Positions 48,457-57,183 of a stretch of DNA of 64,000 nt are shown here, one piece after another. Each line of letters opens with the position of its first letter. The first letter of the stretch is position 1. Under the pieces are notes generated by a model. The model ran no database searches. It worked only from the letters and a program-made list of their open reading frames with translations, and had not been told where the DNA came from. The position numbers and the translations under genes were made by a program. This stretch comes from Nocardia otitidiscaviarum NBRC 14405 (GTDB lineage: Bacteria > Actinomycetota > Actinomycetes > Mycobacteriales > Mycobacteriaceae). The stretch lies in contig NZ_BAGD01000019.1 in NCBI RefSeq assembly GCF_000308635.1, positions 1 to 64,000 on the forward strand, given 5' to 3'.

Positions 48457-48487
48457 TTGCTCTCAACCTTTGTTGAGGTCTTACTGT
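48457..48487 (+). promoter_or_regulatory. MerR-type promoter/operator of the ABC exporter
   Basis: -35 TTGCTC (48457-48462), a 19-bp spacer, and -10 TACTGT (48482-48487). Within the spacer is the palindrome CTCAAC-CTTT-GTTGAG (48462-48477). Overlong spacers with a central dyad are the hallmark of promoters that MerR-family activators untwist. Confidence 0.7.
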
Positions 48488-48533
48488 CGGTGCCCTCGGG
48501 TTCCATAGACCCGAAGCGGTGAGGAGAGCGAGC

Positions 48534-50414
48534 ATGAGTATCGAATCCGTGGCGTGGGATCAGCTGTACCGGCAGGTGCACGCGCCCAACGAGCAGCGTC
48601 CGCTGCGACTGGCGACGGCACGGCGGATTCTGGCCTTCGCCGAGCGGCATCACCGCAGGCTGCTGGCCTTCCTCGGCTTCAGCGTGATCTCGGCGCTGCT
48701 GGCGGTGGCCGGTCCGGTTCTCGCCGGACGGGTCGTGGACGGCATCGTGCAGGGATCCGCTCCGCGTGTGGTGGTGACGCTGGCGATCGTCATCGGCGTG
48801 GTGGCCGTGCTGGATGCCGCACTGGGACTGGTCATCCGGTGGCTGTCGGCGCGCATCGGCGAGGGGCTGATCTTCGACCTGCGCACCGCGGTGTTCGACC
48901 ATGTGCAGCGCATGCCGGTGGCCTTCTTCACCCGCACCCGCACCGGCGCGCTGGTGAGCCGCCTCAACAACGATGTCATCGGCGCCCAGCGGGCCTTCAG
49001 TTCCACGCTGTCCGGAGTGGTCACCAATCTGGTGACGCTCCTGCTCACGCTGGCCGTCATGCTGCGGCTGTCCTGGCAGATCACGCTGCTCGCACTGGTG
49101 CTGCTGCCGGTGTTCGTGCTGCCCGCGCGGGCCATGGGGCGCAGGCTGGCCGGAATCCAGCGGGAGGCGGCCGGACTCAATGCCGCCATGAGCACGCAGA
49201 TGACCGAGCGGTTCTCCGCCCCCGGTGCGACCCTGGTGAAGCTGTTCGGGCGACCGACGCAGGAGTCCTCGGAGTTCGCGCTGCGGGCGGGTCGAGTGCG
49301 CGATATCGGCGTGCGCACGGCCATGTTGCAAACCGTGTTCATCACCGCGCTGACTCTGGTGTCGGCGCTGGCCATCGCGCTGGTGTACGGCCTGGGCGGG
49401 TTCTACGCCCTGCGCGGACAGCTGGAAGCCGGTGCGGTGGTGTCGCTTTCGCTGCTGTTGACCCGGCTGTACTCGCCGCTCACGGCGCTGGCCAGCGCCC
49501 GGGTGGACATCATGTCGGCGCTGGTGAGCTTCGAGCGGGTCTTCGAGGTGCTGGATCTGAAGCCGCTCATCGAGGACGCGCCCGATGCGCGGGCGGTGCC
49601 GGACGGACCGGTGTCGGTGGAACTGGACGCGGTGGACTTCGGCTATCCGTCGGCGGACAAGGTGTCGTTGGCCTCGCTGGAGGAGGTGGCGACGCTGGAC
49701 ACCCGCGGCGGGGAACAGGTGCTGCACGAGGTGTCGCTGCGCGCCGAGCCGGGACAGATGGTGGCGCTGGTCGGCTCCTCGGGGGCCGGGAAATCCACCA
49801 TCGCGCAACTGGTTTCGCGGCTCTACGACGTGGACTCCGGAGCGGTGCGGCTGGGCGGGGTGGATGTGCGGGAGCTGAAGGGCAGCTCCATCCAGGCCAC
49901 CGTCGGACTGGTCACCCAGGACGGGCACCTGTTCCACGACACCATTCGCAACAATCTGCTGCTGGCCCGGCCCGAGGCCGACGACGAGGAGCTGTGGGAC
50001 GCGCTGCGCCGGGCGCGCCTGAGCGAGCTGATCGCATCGCTGCCCGACGGCCTGGACACCGTGGTCGGCGAGCGCGGCTACCGGCTATCGGGCGGTGAAC
50101 GGCAGCGGCTGACCATTGCCCGGCTGCTGCTGCGGCAGCCGCGCGTGGTGATCCTGGACGAGGCCACCGCCTCGCTGGACTCGACCTCGGAGGCGGCGGT
50201 GCAGGCGGCACTGGCCGAGGCGCTCGACGGGCGGACGGCCCTGGTCATCGCGCACCGACTGTCGACGATCCGCAATGCCGATCAGATCGTGGTGCTCGAG
50301 CACGGGCGGATCGTGGAGCGCGGCACGCACACTCGGTTGCTGGCGGAGCAGGGGCGGTACGCGGAGCTGTACCGGACCCAGTTCGCGGACGACAGCCAAC
50401 CGGCGGCGGCCTGA
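48534..50414 (+). CDS. ABC exporter half-transporter (multidrug type)
   Basis: A 626-aa membrane/ATPase fusion. Residues about 40-330 are the six-helix ABC membrane domain. The nucleotide-binding domain has Walker A GSSGAGKST, Q-loop LVTQDGHLFH, signature LSGGE, Walker B VVILDEA and H-loop IAHRLST, all intact. It should act as a homodimer exporting a drug or lipid. GAGGAGAGCGAGC precedes the ATG. The promoter suggests MerR control; a hairpin at 50443-50472 ends the transcript. Confidence 0.93.
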   Translation: MSIESVAWDQLYRQVHAPNEQRPLRLATARRILAFAERHHRRLLAFLGFSVISALLAVAGPVLAGRVVDGIVQGSAPRVVVTLAIVIGVVAVLDAALGLVIRWLSARIGEGLIFDLRTAVFDHVQRMPVAFFTRTRTGALVSRLNNDVIGAQRAFSSTLSGVVTNLVTLLLTLAVMLRLSWQITLLALVLLPVFVLPARAMGRRLAGIQREAAGLNAAMSTQMTERFSAPGATLVKLFGRPTQESSEFALRAGRVRDIGVRTAMLQTVFITALTLVSALAIALVYGLGGFYALRGQLEAGAVVSLSLLLTRLYSPLTALASARVDIMSALVSFERVFEVLDLKPLIEDAPDARAVPDGPVSVELDAVDFGYPSADKVSLASLEEVATLDTRGGEQVLHEVSLRAEPGQMVALVGSSGAGKSTIAQLVSRLYDVDSGAVRLGGVDVRELKGSSIQATVGLVTQDGHLFHDTIRNNLLLARPEADDEELWDALRRARLSELIASLPDGLDTVVGERGYRLSGGERQRLTIARLLLRQPRVVILDEATASLDSTSEAAVQAALAEALDGRTALVIAHRLSTIRNADQIVVLEHGRIVERGTHTRLLAEQGRYAELYRTQFADDSQPAAA

Positions 50415-50442
50415 ATTCGCCTGCGCGACGCCACTTCTCCTC

Positions 50443-50472
50443 CGGGCGCGGTGCCTTTCGGCACCGCGCCCG
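50443..50472 (+). terminator. Hairpin after the ABC exporter gene
   Basis: Perfect 13-bp arms CGGGCGCGGTGCC and GGCACCGCGCCCG with a TTTC loop, 29 bases past the stop codon. Confidence 0.75.
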
Positions 50473-50508
50473 TGCTGTTCGGCGGTTGCGGGCGTCCTTC
50501 TCGGCATC

Positions 50509-50536
50509 TATTATGACTGAACAGTCAGTCATAATA
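50509..50536 (+). promoter_or_regulatory. TetR operator, perfect 12-bp inverted repeat
   Basis: TATTATGACTGA-ACAG-TCAGTCATAATA ends 9 bases before the tetR-family ATG. It contains the TGACTG/CAGTCA half-sites frequent for TetR proteins, and overlaps the presumed promoter and ribosome site, which implies autorepression. Confidence 0.8.
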
Positions 50537-50545
50537 GGAGTGACC

Positions 50546-51103
50546 ATGTCTCCCAAACGGGTCGACAAGACCGCGCGGCGACAGGAGATACTCGACGCCG
50601 CCGTGCGGGTCTTCGCACGAAAAGGGTTCGCCGCCTCCCGAATCGACGATGTCGCCGCCGCGGCGGGCATCGCCAAGGGCAGCGTCTACCTGTACTTCGA
50701 CAGTCGCGACGCGCTACTCGAGGCAGCCTTCGAGCAATACAGCGCCGAGGCGCTGGCCTCCGTCCAGCGCGCCGTCGACGGCGACGCCCCGGCGCTGGAC
50801 CGGCTCGCCGAGTTGGTGCGTGGCGTCTTCGAGGTCTTGGCGGGCGCACCCGACCATGCCCGCATCCTCTTCGACCTGTGGGCCACCGACTACATGAAGG
50901 ACGTGTACCGCGAGCAGCGGCGCGTCATCGCCGGACTGCTCGCCGAGATTCGGCCGGACCTGGGGGAGGCGCATGCGACGGTGATCGTCGGCGTCATCGA
51001 GGGGGTGCTGTTGCAGTGGCTCGTCGATCCCGACGTGCCCATCGGAAAGCTGGCCCAGCCGATGCTGGATATCGTGCTCGACGGATTGCGAGAACGCCCA
51101 TGA
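50546..51103 (+). CDS. TetR family transcriptional regulator
   Basis: A 185-aa repressor. N-terminal HTH: RRQEILDAAVRVFARKGFAASRIDDVAAAAGIAKGSVYLYFDSRDALL. The C-terminal ligand-binding domain is helical. It is preceded by its likely operator and AGGAG. The stop overlaps the next ATG (ATGA), so a membrane protein is co-translated. It may also act on the upstream exporter; that is inference. Confidence 0.93.
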   Translation: MSPKRVDKTARRQEILDAAVRVFARKGFAASRIDDVAAAAGIAKGSVYLYFDSRDALLEAAFEQYSAEALASVQRAVDGDAPALDRLAELVRGVFEVLAGAPDHARILFDLWATDYMKDVYREQRRVIAGLLAEIRPDLGEAHATVIVGVIEGVLLQWLVDPDVPIGKLAQPMLDIVLDGLRERP

Positions 51104-51651
51104 CCTCCCGCTCCATCTCCGACTACCTCATCGCACCCGACGCCACCCGCGCCGAGCGCGTCCTCGGCTACGGCGCGGCCACGCTCGGCGCCGCCGGGGC
51201 CGCCGCACTCGCGGTGCACGCGGAGCTGTCCGCGCTGGCCGTCGCAGTCATCGCCGTTATCGCCTTCGACCTGTTCGGCGGATCGGTGGTCAATGCCACG
51301 GCCTCGGCCAAGCGGCATTTCCACCGGCCCGGTCGCACCGCGCGACACCACCTCGGGTTCGTGGCCATCCATGTGCAGCCGTTCCTGCTCGCCCTGGTCG
51401 TGCCCGACTTCGCCTGGTACAGCGCGGCATTCGTGTATCTGCTGGCGCTGGGCGGCGCACTGGCCGTACTGGCCGCACCCGCCGAGTCGCGCCGACCGCT
51501 CGGTTTCGCGTGGGTGACGCTCGCGCTGCTGATACCCCTCGACATTCCGGCCGTGCTGCTCTGGCTCACACCGGTGCTGCTGATCAAGCTGCTACTTGCG
51601 CATCTGCAACCCGATGAGGTGCGCGGCACGGTCGCGCCGTCGGCACGGTAG
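51100..51651 (+). CDS. Four- to six-helix membrane protein coupled to TetR
   Basis: A 183-aa protein with hydrophobic segments near residues 22-60, 95-125 and 140-165 and a His-rich loop (KRHFHRPGRTARHHLGF). No family recognised. Translational coupling to the TetR gene suggests it is part of the response that the regulator controls. Confidence 0.8.
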   Translation: MTSRSISDYLIAPDATRAERVLGYGAATLGAAGAAALAVHAELSALAVAVIAVIAFDLFGGSVVNATASAKRHFHRPGRTARHHLGFVAIHVQPFLLALVVPDFAWYSAAFVYLLALGGALAVLAAPAESRRPLGFAWVTLALLIPLDIPAVLLWLTPVLLIKLLLAHLQPDEVRGTVAPSAR

Positions 51652-51714
51652 TCGCGTGTTGCCGAAACAGCAAAGAAAATTGCCATACCGGCGGAGGCGA
51701 TTAGCGTCGTAGCC

Positions 51715-52671
51715 ATGGGCGCACAGACACACGGACATACCCACGAACACACGCACGGCGGCCACGACCACGGACGCGGTGGCCACGACCACCTGACCCA
51801 CGACGGCATCGACTGGTCGACCCGCATCGGGCACCTGCGGCGGGAGGACGCGGTGGCGGCCGAGGCCAGTGCCGGTATCGCGGCGCGCCTGGTCGGCGGC
51901 CTGCCCGCCGGGGCCACCATTGTCGATATCGGCTCCGGCGCGGGCGGCCAGGCGGCGGCCTTCGCGACCGCCCTCGCGGCCCGCGGCGGCGGGCGCGTCG
52001 TGCTGGTGGACGCCGTCCCGGAGCTGCTGACCGCCGCCGAGGAGGCCGTGCACACCGCACTGGGCGGAGGCGTCGCGGCGGAATCGGTGCACGTGGACAA
52101 GGTGCACGCCGACGCGGCCGCCGATGAACTGCTGGACCGCGTACCCGTGGCCGACCTGGTTTGGGCGGCCCGTGCGGTCCACCATCTCCCCGACGAGCAG
52201 GCCGGTGTGCACCGACTCGCCCGGCTGGTGCGCGACGGCGGCTACCTGGCGCTGGCCGAGGGCGGATTGGCCACCCGCTATCTGCCCTGGGATCTGGGTC
52301 TGGGTGAGCCCGGCCTGCAGGACCGCCTCAATGCCGCTCGCGATATCTGGTTCGCGCGGATGCGCGCGGATATGCCCGGATCGGTGCGCATGCCGTACGG
52401 GTGGGGCGTCGCGCTGGCGAAAGCCGGTATGGCGGAGGTGACCTCGTTCAGCGTGCTCACCGACCATCCCGCGCCCGCCGCCCCGGCGGTGCGCGAGGCC
52501 GTGGTGGAGTGGCTGAGCATGATGAGCGAGCGCATGGACGAGGAGCTGTCCGAAACGGATCGGGACGCGCTGCGGGCGCTGCTCGACCCGGCGGCCGACA
52601 CCTATGTCGGTCGCCGCGACGACATCTTCCTGCTCAGCGCCGCCACCGTGCACGTGGGCCGCCGCGGCTGA
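51715..52671 (+). CDS. Methyltransferase with His-rich N-terminus
   Basis: A 318-aa protein. Residues 6-29 carry ten His (HGHTHEHTHGGHDHGRGGHDH), a likely metal-binding tract. Then a class I methyltransferase core (VDIGSGAGGQAAAFA, VVLVDAVPELL, VRDGGYLALAEGG). The tract resembles those of metallochaperones and CDF transporters, so a metal-linked role is possible. Leaderless start: TAGCGT lies 7 nt before the ATG. Confidence 0.85.
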   Translation: MGAQTHGHTHEHTHGGHDHGRGGHDHLTHDGIDWSTRIGHLRREDAVAAEASAGIAARLVGGLPAGATIVDIGSGAGGQAAAFATALAARGGGRVVLVDAVPELLTAAEEAVHTALGGGVAAESVHVDKVHADAAADELLDRVPVADLVWAARAVHHLPDEQAGVHRLARLVRDGGYLALAEGGLATRYLPWDLGLGEPGLQDRLNAARDIWFARMRADMPGSVRMPYGWGVALAKAGMAEVTSFSVLTDHPAPAAPAVREAVVEWLSMMSERMDEELSETDRDALRALLDPAADTYVGRRDDIFLLSAATVHVGRRG

Positions 52672-52723
52672 ACCTCCGGCGGCACTCGACGCGAGCGACC
52701 GCAGACCGTTGCGAGCGCCGTGC

Positions 52724-53719
52724 TCAGAACTCTCCGGCCACCCCGAGGACGGTGCGCCCGGAGTGGGTGCCGTCCAGGATCGAGCGCAGCACCCGCGGGG
52801 CGTCGGTGACCGGCGCGTAGTTCTCCAACAGCGAAAGATGGCGCGGTTTCAGGTCTTTCGCCAGACGCGCCCAGAGTTCCCGCCGGGGTTCGATGGGCAG
52901 GTTCACCGAGTCCACCCCCAGCAGGGACACACCGCGCAGGATGAAGGGCAGCACCGTGGTGGGCAGGTCCGGACCGCCGGTCAGTCCGGACACCGCCACG
53001 GAGCCGCCGTAGTTCACGGTGGAGAGAATGTGGGCGAGCGAGCGGCCGCCCACGCTGTCGACCACACCGGCCCACCGCGACTTGCCCAGCGGCCGGATCT
53101 TGGCATCGGGATCCTCGGGCAGGCGGCCGATCACCGACGCGGCGCCGAGGGTGCCGAGCAGCTCACCGGCGTCGGTCTTGCCGGTGGAGGCCACCACCTC
53201 GAAACCGAGACCGGCCAGGATGTCCACCGCGACACTGCCGACCCCGCCGGTCGCGCCGGTGACCAGCACCGGCCCGGACTCGGGGGTGAGTCCGCGGTCC
53301 AGCAGGGCCTGCACGCTCAGGGCGGCGGTGAAGCCGGCGGTGCCGAGTGCGGCGGCCTCGCGGGGTGTGAGGCCCTCCAGCGGCACCACCCACTCCGCCG
53401 GAACGCGGGCGTACTCGGCGAATCCACCATTGCGTGAAACACCGATCTCGTAGCCGTGGGCCAGCACCGGATCGCCGGGCGCGAAGGCCGGGTCCTCGGA
53501 CGACACCACCTCACCGGTCAGGTCGATACCCGGAATGATCGGGTATTCGCGCACCACCCCGCCGCGCGGCGTAATGGCCAGACCGTCCTTGTAATTCGCA
53601 CTGGAGAAGTGCACCTTGATCGTGACCGTGCCCGCGCCGAGGAAGTCGTCGCCGACCTCCTCGCGGGCCAGAACCACGGTGCCGTCGGATTCGCGTGCCA
53701 CCATCGCCGAGAACGCCAT
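52724..53719 (-). CDS. AcuI/YhdH-type zinc-independent NADPH oxidoreductase
   Basis: A 331-aa medium-chain reductase. FSSANYKDGLAITPRGGVVREYPIIPGIDLTG, VLAHGYEIGVSRNGGFAEY, nucleotide motif VTGATGGVGSVAVDILAGLG and VDSVGGRSLAHIL. The family reduces acryloyl-CoA or similar enones. ATG 53719 is chosen because TATGCT lies 7 nt upstream (leaderless); ATG 53731 is an alternative. Confidence 0.9.
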   Translation of the reverse strand: MAFSAMVARESDGTVVLAREEVGDDFLGAGTVTIKVHFSSANYKDGLAITPRGGVVREYPIIPGIDLTGEVVSSEDPAFAPGDPVLAHGYEIGVSRNGGFAEYARVPAEWVVPLEGLTPREAAALGTAGFTAALSVQALLDRGLTPESGPVLVTGATGGVGSVAVDILAGLGFEVVASTGKTDAGELLGTLGAASVIGRLPEDPDAKIRPLGKSRWAGVVDSVGGRSLAHILSTVNYGGSVAVSGLTGGPDLPTTVLPFILRGVSLLGVDSVNLPIEPRRELWARLAKDLKPRHLSLLENYAPVTDAPRVLRSILDGTHSGRTVLGVAGEF

Positions 53720-53785
53720 GCAGCCGAGCATAGGCCGTCCGTCGAGTCGTGACGGAGCGGTCGCGGCGGTAGCGTCTGGTCCGTT

Positions 53786-55645
53786 ATGCGCATTGCGAGA
53801 AAGTTCATCACGGTGGTCGCCGTGGGGCTGGCCGGGCTCGGACTCGGCACGGCACCCGCCCACGCGGAACCGGAAACGCCCTACGCACCGACCATGATCA
53901 TTCTCGACGCCTCGGGATCCATGCGGCGTCCCGACCCGGCGGGCACCATGATGGACGCCGCCAGAAACGCCGTACGAACCTTCGTCGACAGCGCACCCGC
54001 CACGGCCCACGTGGGGCTGGCCACCTACGGCACCGGCACCGGAAACGACGAGGCGGAGAAGGCGGCCGGATGCCGGGACGTCCAGATTCTGCGGCAGGCG
54101 GATACGCTCGACCGCGCGGCCCTCACCGATGCGGTGAACGGTATCGAAGCCCGCGGCTGGACGCCCATGGGCACCGCGCTGCGCGAGACCGCCGCCGCGC
54201 TGCCGGCGGACGAACCGAGATCCATCGTGCTCGTCTCCGACGGCGAGGACACCTGTGCACCACCCGATCCCTGCGATGTGGCACGGGAATTGAAGCAGCA
54301 GGGCGTCGATCTGACGGTGCACACCATCGGCTTCGCCGTCGACGACGCCGCCCGCACGCAACTGACCTGCATGGCCGAGGCCACCGGCGGCAGCTACAGC
54401 GACGCCGCGGACGGGGCCGCGCTGGAACGGATGCTGCCGAAGGTCACCACTGCCGCACTGCGCGACTATCAGGCGGCGGGCACACCCATCACGGGCACCG
54501 CCGACTACGCCGATGCGCCCGTGGCGCGACCGGGACATCATCTCGATACCCTGGGCCAGCACGAGAAACGGTTCTACGCCGTCGACGTGCCGCAGGGTGC
54601 GACCGCCTACTTCAGCGGCATCATGTCCTACCCCCGCGTATCGGACGTCTCGATCGTCGACGACTACAACACCCTCGAAACACGGGTCTACGGGCACGAC
54701 GGCACCGACTGCCGGGAACGGGAGCGAGAACAGGCCGGACGCTCCAGCGATGGCGTGACGCTGACCGTCAGCGAGACGTGGCGCGGAGCCGCCGAGGAGG
54801 GCCGGGACGCCACCGACCAGTGTGCGGGCGCGGGCCGGTACTACTTCTCGGTGGAATGGGACAACGTCTCCGAGGGCGTGCCCGCCCGGCTGCCACTGGA
54901 GATCCTCGTCGGAATCGAACCCGCCGCGATCGATCCCGGACCCGTCGCGGTGCTCCCCGCCACCACCTTCGTGCCTCCGACCACCGCGACGCAGCCGGTG
55001 ACCGGCGGCGGCTCCTTCAATTCGGCTACCACGCTGGATGGTTCGGGAGGCTACAGCGACATCCTCCGACCGGGTGAGTACGTCTTCTACCGGGTGCGGC
55101 TGGGCTGGGGGCAGGGGCTGGCGTATCGGGTGAACTTCGAGGCCAACGACGCCCGTGGTCTGTCGGCCGTCTCGAATATCACCACCACCCTGTACTCGCC
55201 GCTGGCCGAGGAAATCGACTCGGACTCACACGTCTACACCGGGAGCGCCGGGATGCTGCCCACCGGCGATTCGGCCATCGCGACGGTGCCGATCCGATAC
55301 AACAACCGGGCCGCCGACCAAGCCGACGTGCGCGAACAGTCGGTGGCGGGCTGGTATTACATCGCGGTCAAACTGGGTTCGGCCGCGGCGGACGGACAGA
55401 CGCCGGTACCGGTCCACCTCGACCTGACCGTCGCCGGGACCGCGGAGAGCGGACCGACCTATGCCGACGACACCGGGAACGGCGTGCTCGGGGAGGGCAA
55501 GGCCCCGGTGACGAGCGCGCCGACCGCGACCGGCGCCGAAGCCGAGCCGCGGCGCGGCCTCGTGCTGGCGGCGGTCGGCGGGGTCGGCGCGGCCGTGATT
55601 CTCGGCGGCGCGCTGCTGATCGCGCTGCGCAGGCGACGCGGCTGA
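53786..55645 (+). CDS. Secreted VWA-domain protein with C-terminal membrane anchor
   Basis: A 619-aa protein. Signal peptide to about residue 27 (AHA), VWA domain from about 35 to 220 with MIDAS D41-A-S-G-S and SDGEDTC, then two beta-rich domains, a Pro/Thr linker and a C-terminal helix (LVLAAVGGVGAAVILGGALLIAL) followed by RRRRG. Topology: extracellular with a single C-terminal anchor. VWA domains of this kind mediate metal-dependent protein binding at the cell surface. Function otherwise unknown. Confidence 0.88.
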   Translation: MRIARKFITVVAVGLAGLGLGTAPAHAEPETPYAPTMIILDASGSMRRPDPAGTMMDAARNAVRTFVDSAPATAHVGLATYGTGTGNDEAEKAAGCRDVQILRQADTLDRAALTDAVNGIEARGWTPMGTALRETAAALPADEPRSIVLVSDGEDTCAPPDPCDVARELKQQGVDLTVHTIGFAVDDAARTQLTCMAEATGGSYSDAADGAALERMLPKVTTAALRDYQAAGTPITGTADYADAPVARPGHHLDTLGQHEKRFYAVDVPQGATAYFSGIMSYPRVSDVSIVDDYNTLETRVYGHDGTDCREREREQAGRSSDGVTLTVSETWRGAAEEGRDATDQCAGAGRYYFSVEWDNVSEGVPARLPLEILVGIEPAAIDPGPVAVLPATTFVPPTTATQPVTGGGSFNSATTLDGSGGYSDILRPGEYVFYRVRLGWGQGLAYRVNFEANDARGLSAVSNITTTLYSPLAEEIDSDSHVYTGSAGMLPTGDSAIATVPIRYNNRAADQADVREQSVAGWYYIAVKLGSAAADGQTPVPVHLDLTVAGTAESGPTYADDTGNGVLGEGKAPVTSAPTATGAEAEPRRGLVLAAVGGVGAAVILGGALLIALRRRRG

Positions 55646-55656
55646 GGTCCGAGCGG

Positions 55657-56472
55657 TCAGGAGAACTTCGGGGCGCGCTTGCCCAGGAAGGCGGCGATGC
55701 CCTCCTGACCGTCCGCGGAACCGGCGGCGGCGGAGATGAAATCCGCCTCGGTGTTCATCTGCTCCTCCAGGGTGTGGCCGTGCGTGACCAGGAGCAGCTT
55801 CTTGACGTGGGCGTTGGCGGTCCTCGGGCCCGCGGCGAACTGTTCGGCCAGGTCGTCGACGGTGGCGGCGAGGTCGGCGTCGGGGACCACGCGGTGCAGC
55901 AGGCCCCACTCCAGCGCCTCGGCGGCCCGCAGGGTGCGGTTGGTGAGCATGAGTTCCTGGGTGCGGCGCAGGCCGATCAGACGGGGCAGGTAATAGGAGG
56001 AACCGCCGTCGGGGCTCAGGCCCGCGCGGGTGTAGGCCATGGTGAAGGCGGCCGATTCGGCCGCGACCACCAGGTCACCGGCAATGGCCAGGCTGAAACC
56101 CGCGCCCGCCGCGGTGCCGTTGACGGCCACCAGGAGCAGGGCGTCCATCCGGGCGAACGAGGACATGGCCTGATGCAGATCCTCGGCGAGGGATTTCACG
56201 TACGCGCCCGGACCCTCCTCGGCGGCGGCCATCCCCTTGAGATCGCCGCCGGCGGAGAAGAAGCGGCCCGCGCCGGTGAGGATCACGACCTTCAGCGTCG
56301 GATCGTCGACGCACTGTCCGGCCGCGGCGGCCAACTCCCGGCCGAGAGCGGCGTTGATGCCGTTGGCGGCCTCGGGACGATTCAGCGTGATGCGGGCGAT
56401 ATCGCCGGTCCGCTCGAACCGGATCGTCTCGAACTCGGCCGTGATCTCAAGTCGCTCGCTGCGCTCGCTCAT
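55657..56472 (-). CDS. Enoyl-CoA hydratase/isomerase family protein
   Basis: A 271-aa crotonase-fold enzyme. Oxyanion-hole segments GRFFSAGGDLKGM and NGTAAGAGFSLAIAGDLVVAA; then AGLSPDGGSSYYLPRLIG. The usual catalytic Glu of hydratases is replaced around PDGGSS, so isomerase-like or other crotonase chemistry is possible. ATG 56472 is preceded by AAAGGGATCACC. It converges with the VWA gene with an 11-bp gap. Confidence 0.88.
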   Translation of the reverse strand: MSERSERLEITAEFETIRFERTGDIARITLNRPEAANGINAALGRELAAAAGQCVDDPTLKVVILTGAGRFFSAGGDLKGMAAAEEGPGAYVKSLAEDLHQAMSSFARMDALLLVAVNGTAAGAGFSLAIAGDLVVAAESAAFTMAYTRAGLSPDGGSSYYLPRLIGLRRTQELMLTNRTLRAAEALEWGLLHRVVPDADLAATVDDLAEQFAAGPRTANAHVKKLLLVTHGHTLEEQMNTEADFISAAAGSADGQEGIAAFLGKRAPKFS

Positions 56473-56632
56473 GGGTGATCCCTTTCGTCGCTTGCGGACA
56501 GCATGGCAAATCCGGCTGCCGGAGGTGCTGCCGAGGCCCCGTTTCGCATTCGGTATCGGGGGCATAACAGTTCGTGTCCGATGGGTTCGGGCCGTCGTAT
56601 GCTCGAGCGCAGTTTTTCGTGGAGGAGCATCG

Positions 56633-57055
56633 GTGAGCGGTTCCAATATGCAGCGGCACGCGTCGGCAGTGAAAACCTCCGAGTTGGAGCTGAGTTCGAC
56701 CGGTAGTAGGCGAAAAGTAAACGGCGAGTGGGCCGTTCCCACCCATATTCGCGCGGAATCGCCGAAAGGCACTGTGACAGTGGACTTCACCCGCGCGTTC
56801 TGTCCACACCGCGAGATCGATATGCGAGTCGACGTCGGTTCCGGATCGGTGGTGCTGGTGGTGCCGCGCGGTTGGCGGGTACACCTCGACGAGGTGCGCA
56901 CCGACGCCGGACGCGTGGTGAACCGGGTCAAGCGCAAGCCGTTCCCGGGGGCCCGCGTGGTGCGGGTGAGCGGACATGTCGAGTCCGGCGTGGTGAAGGC
57001 CCGCTATCCGTACCGGTACCTCGGGACCTGGTTCAAGGGGCGTAGCCCGCACTGA
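56633..57055 (+). CDS. DUF2154/LiaF-C-like small protein
   Basis: A 140-aa protein. The central beta-helix-like part (VDVGSGSVVLVVPRGWRVHLDEVRTDAG) resembles the C-terminal toastrack-like domain seen in LiaF/DUF1707 cell-envelope proteins. There is no membrane segment. The GTG start has GGAGGAGC 4 nt upstream; TATGCT near 56589 is a likely -10. Confidence 0.75.
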   Translation: MSGSNMQRHASAVKTSELELSSTGSRRKVNGEWAVPTHIRAESPKGTVTVDFTRAFCPHREIDMRVDVGSGSVVLVVPRGWRVHLDEVRTDAGRVVNRVKRKPFPGARVVRVSGHVESGVVKARYPYRYLGTWFKGRSPH

Positions 57056-57119
57056 GCGGCGGCCGTGCGAGAGCTCGACGGCAACGAGGGGGCCTGAGCG
57101 GCGTCGATAGCCGAAACGC

Positions 57120-57163
57120 ATTCGGGCCGCGACTGTTTCATGTGAAACAGCCGCGGCCCGAAT
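57120..57163. terminator. Long bidirectional hairpin with parS-like centre
   Basis: 21-bp arms 57120-57140 and 57143-57163 with one mismatch and a 2-nt centre, between the convergent DUF2154-like and lon genes. A/T ends give short U tracts both ways. The central 16 bases resemble parS. Confidence 0.8.
57134..57149. promoter_or_regulatory. parS-like 16-mer
   Basis: TGTTTCATGTGAAACA matches the ParB-binding consensus TGTTTCACGTGAAACA at 15 of 16 positions. The single difference is in the central CG step. It could be a functional ParB site or a coincidence of the hairpin. Confidence 0.4.
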
Positions 57164-57183
57164 TGTTCGCCGGATGGTTGCCG

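Noticed and set aside
57134..57149. Calling this a definite parS and the window origin-proximal
   Set aside because: One central mismatch and location inside a terminator; recorded only as parS-like.
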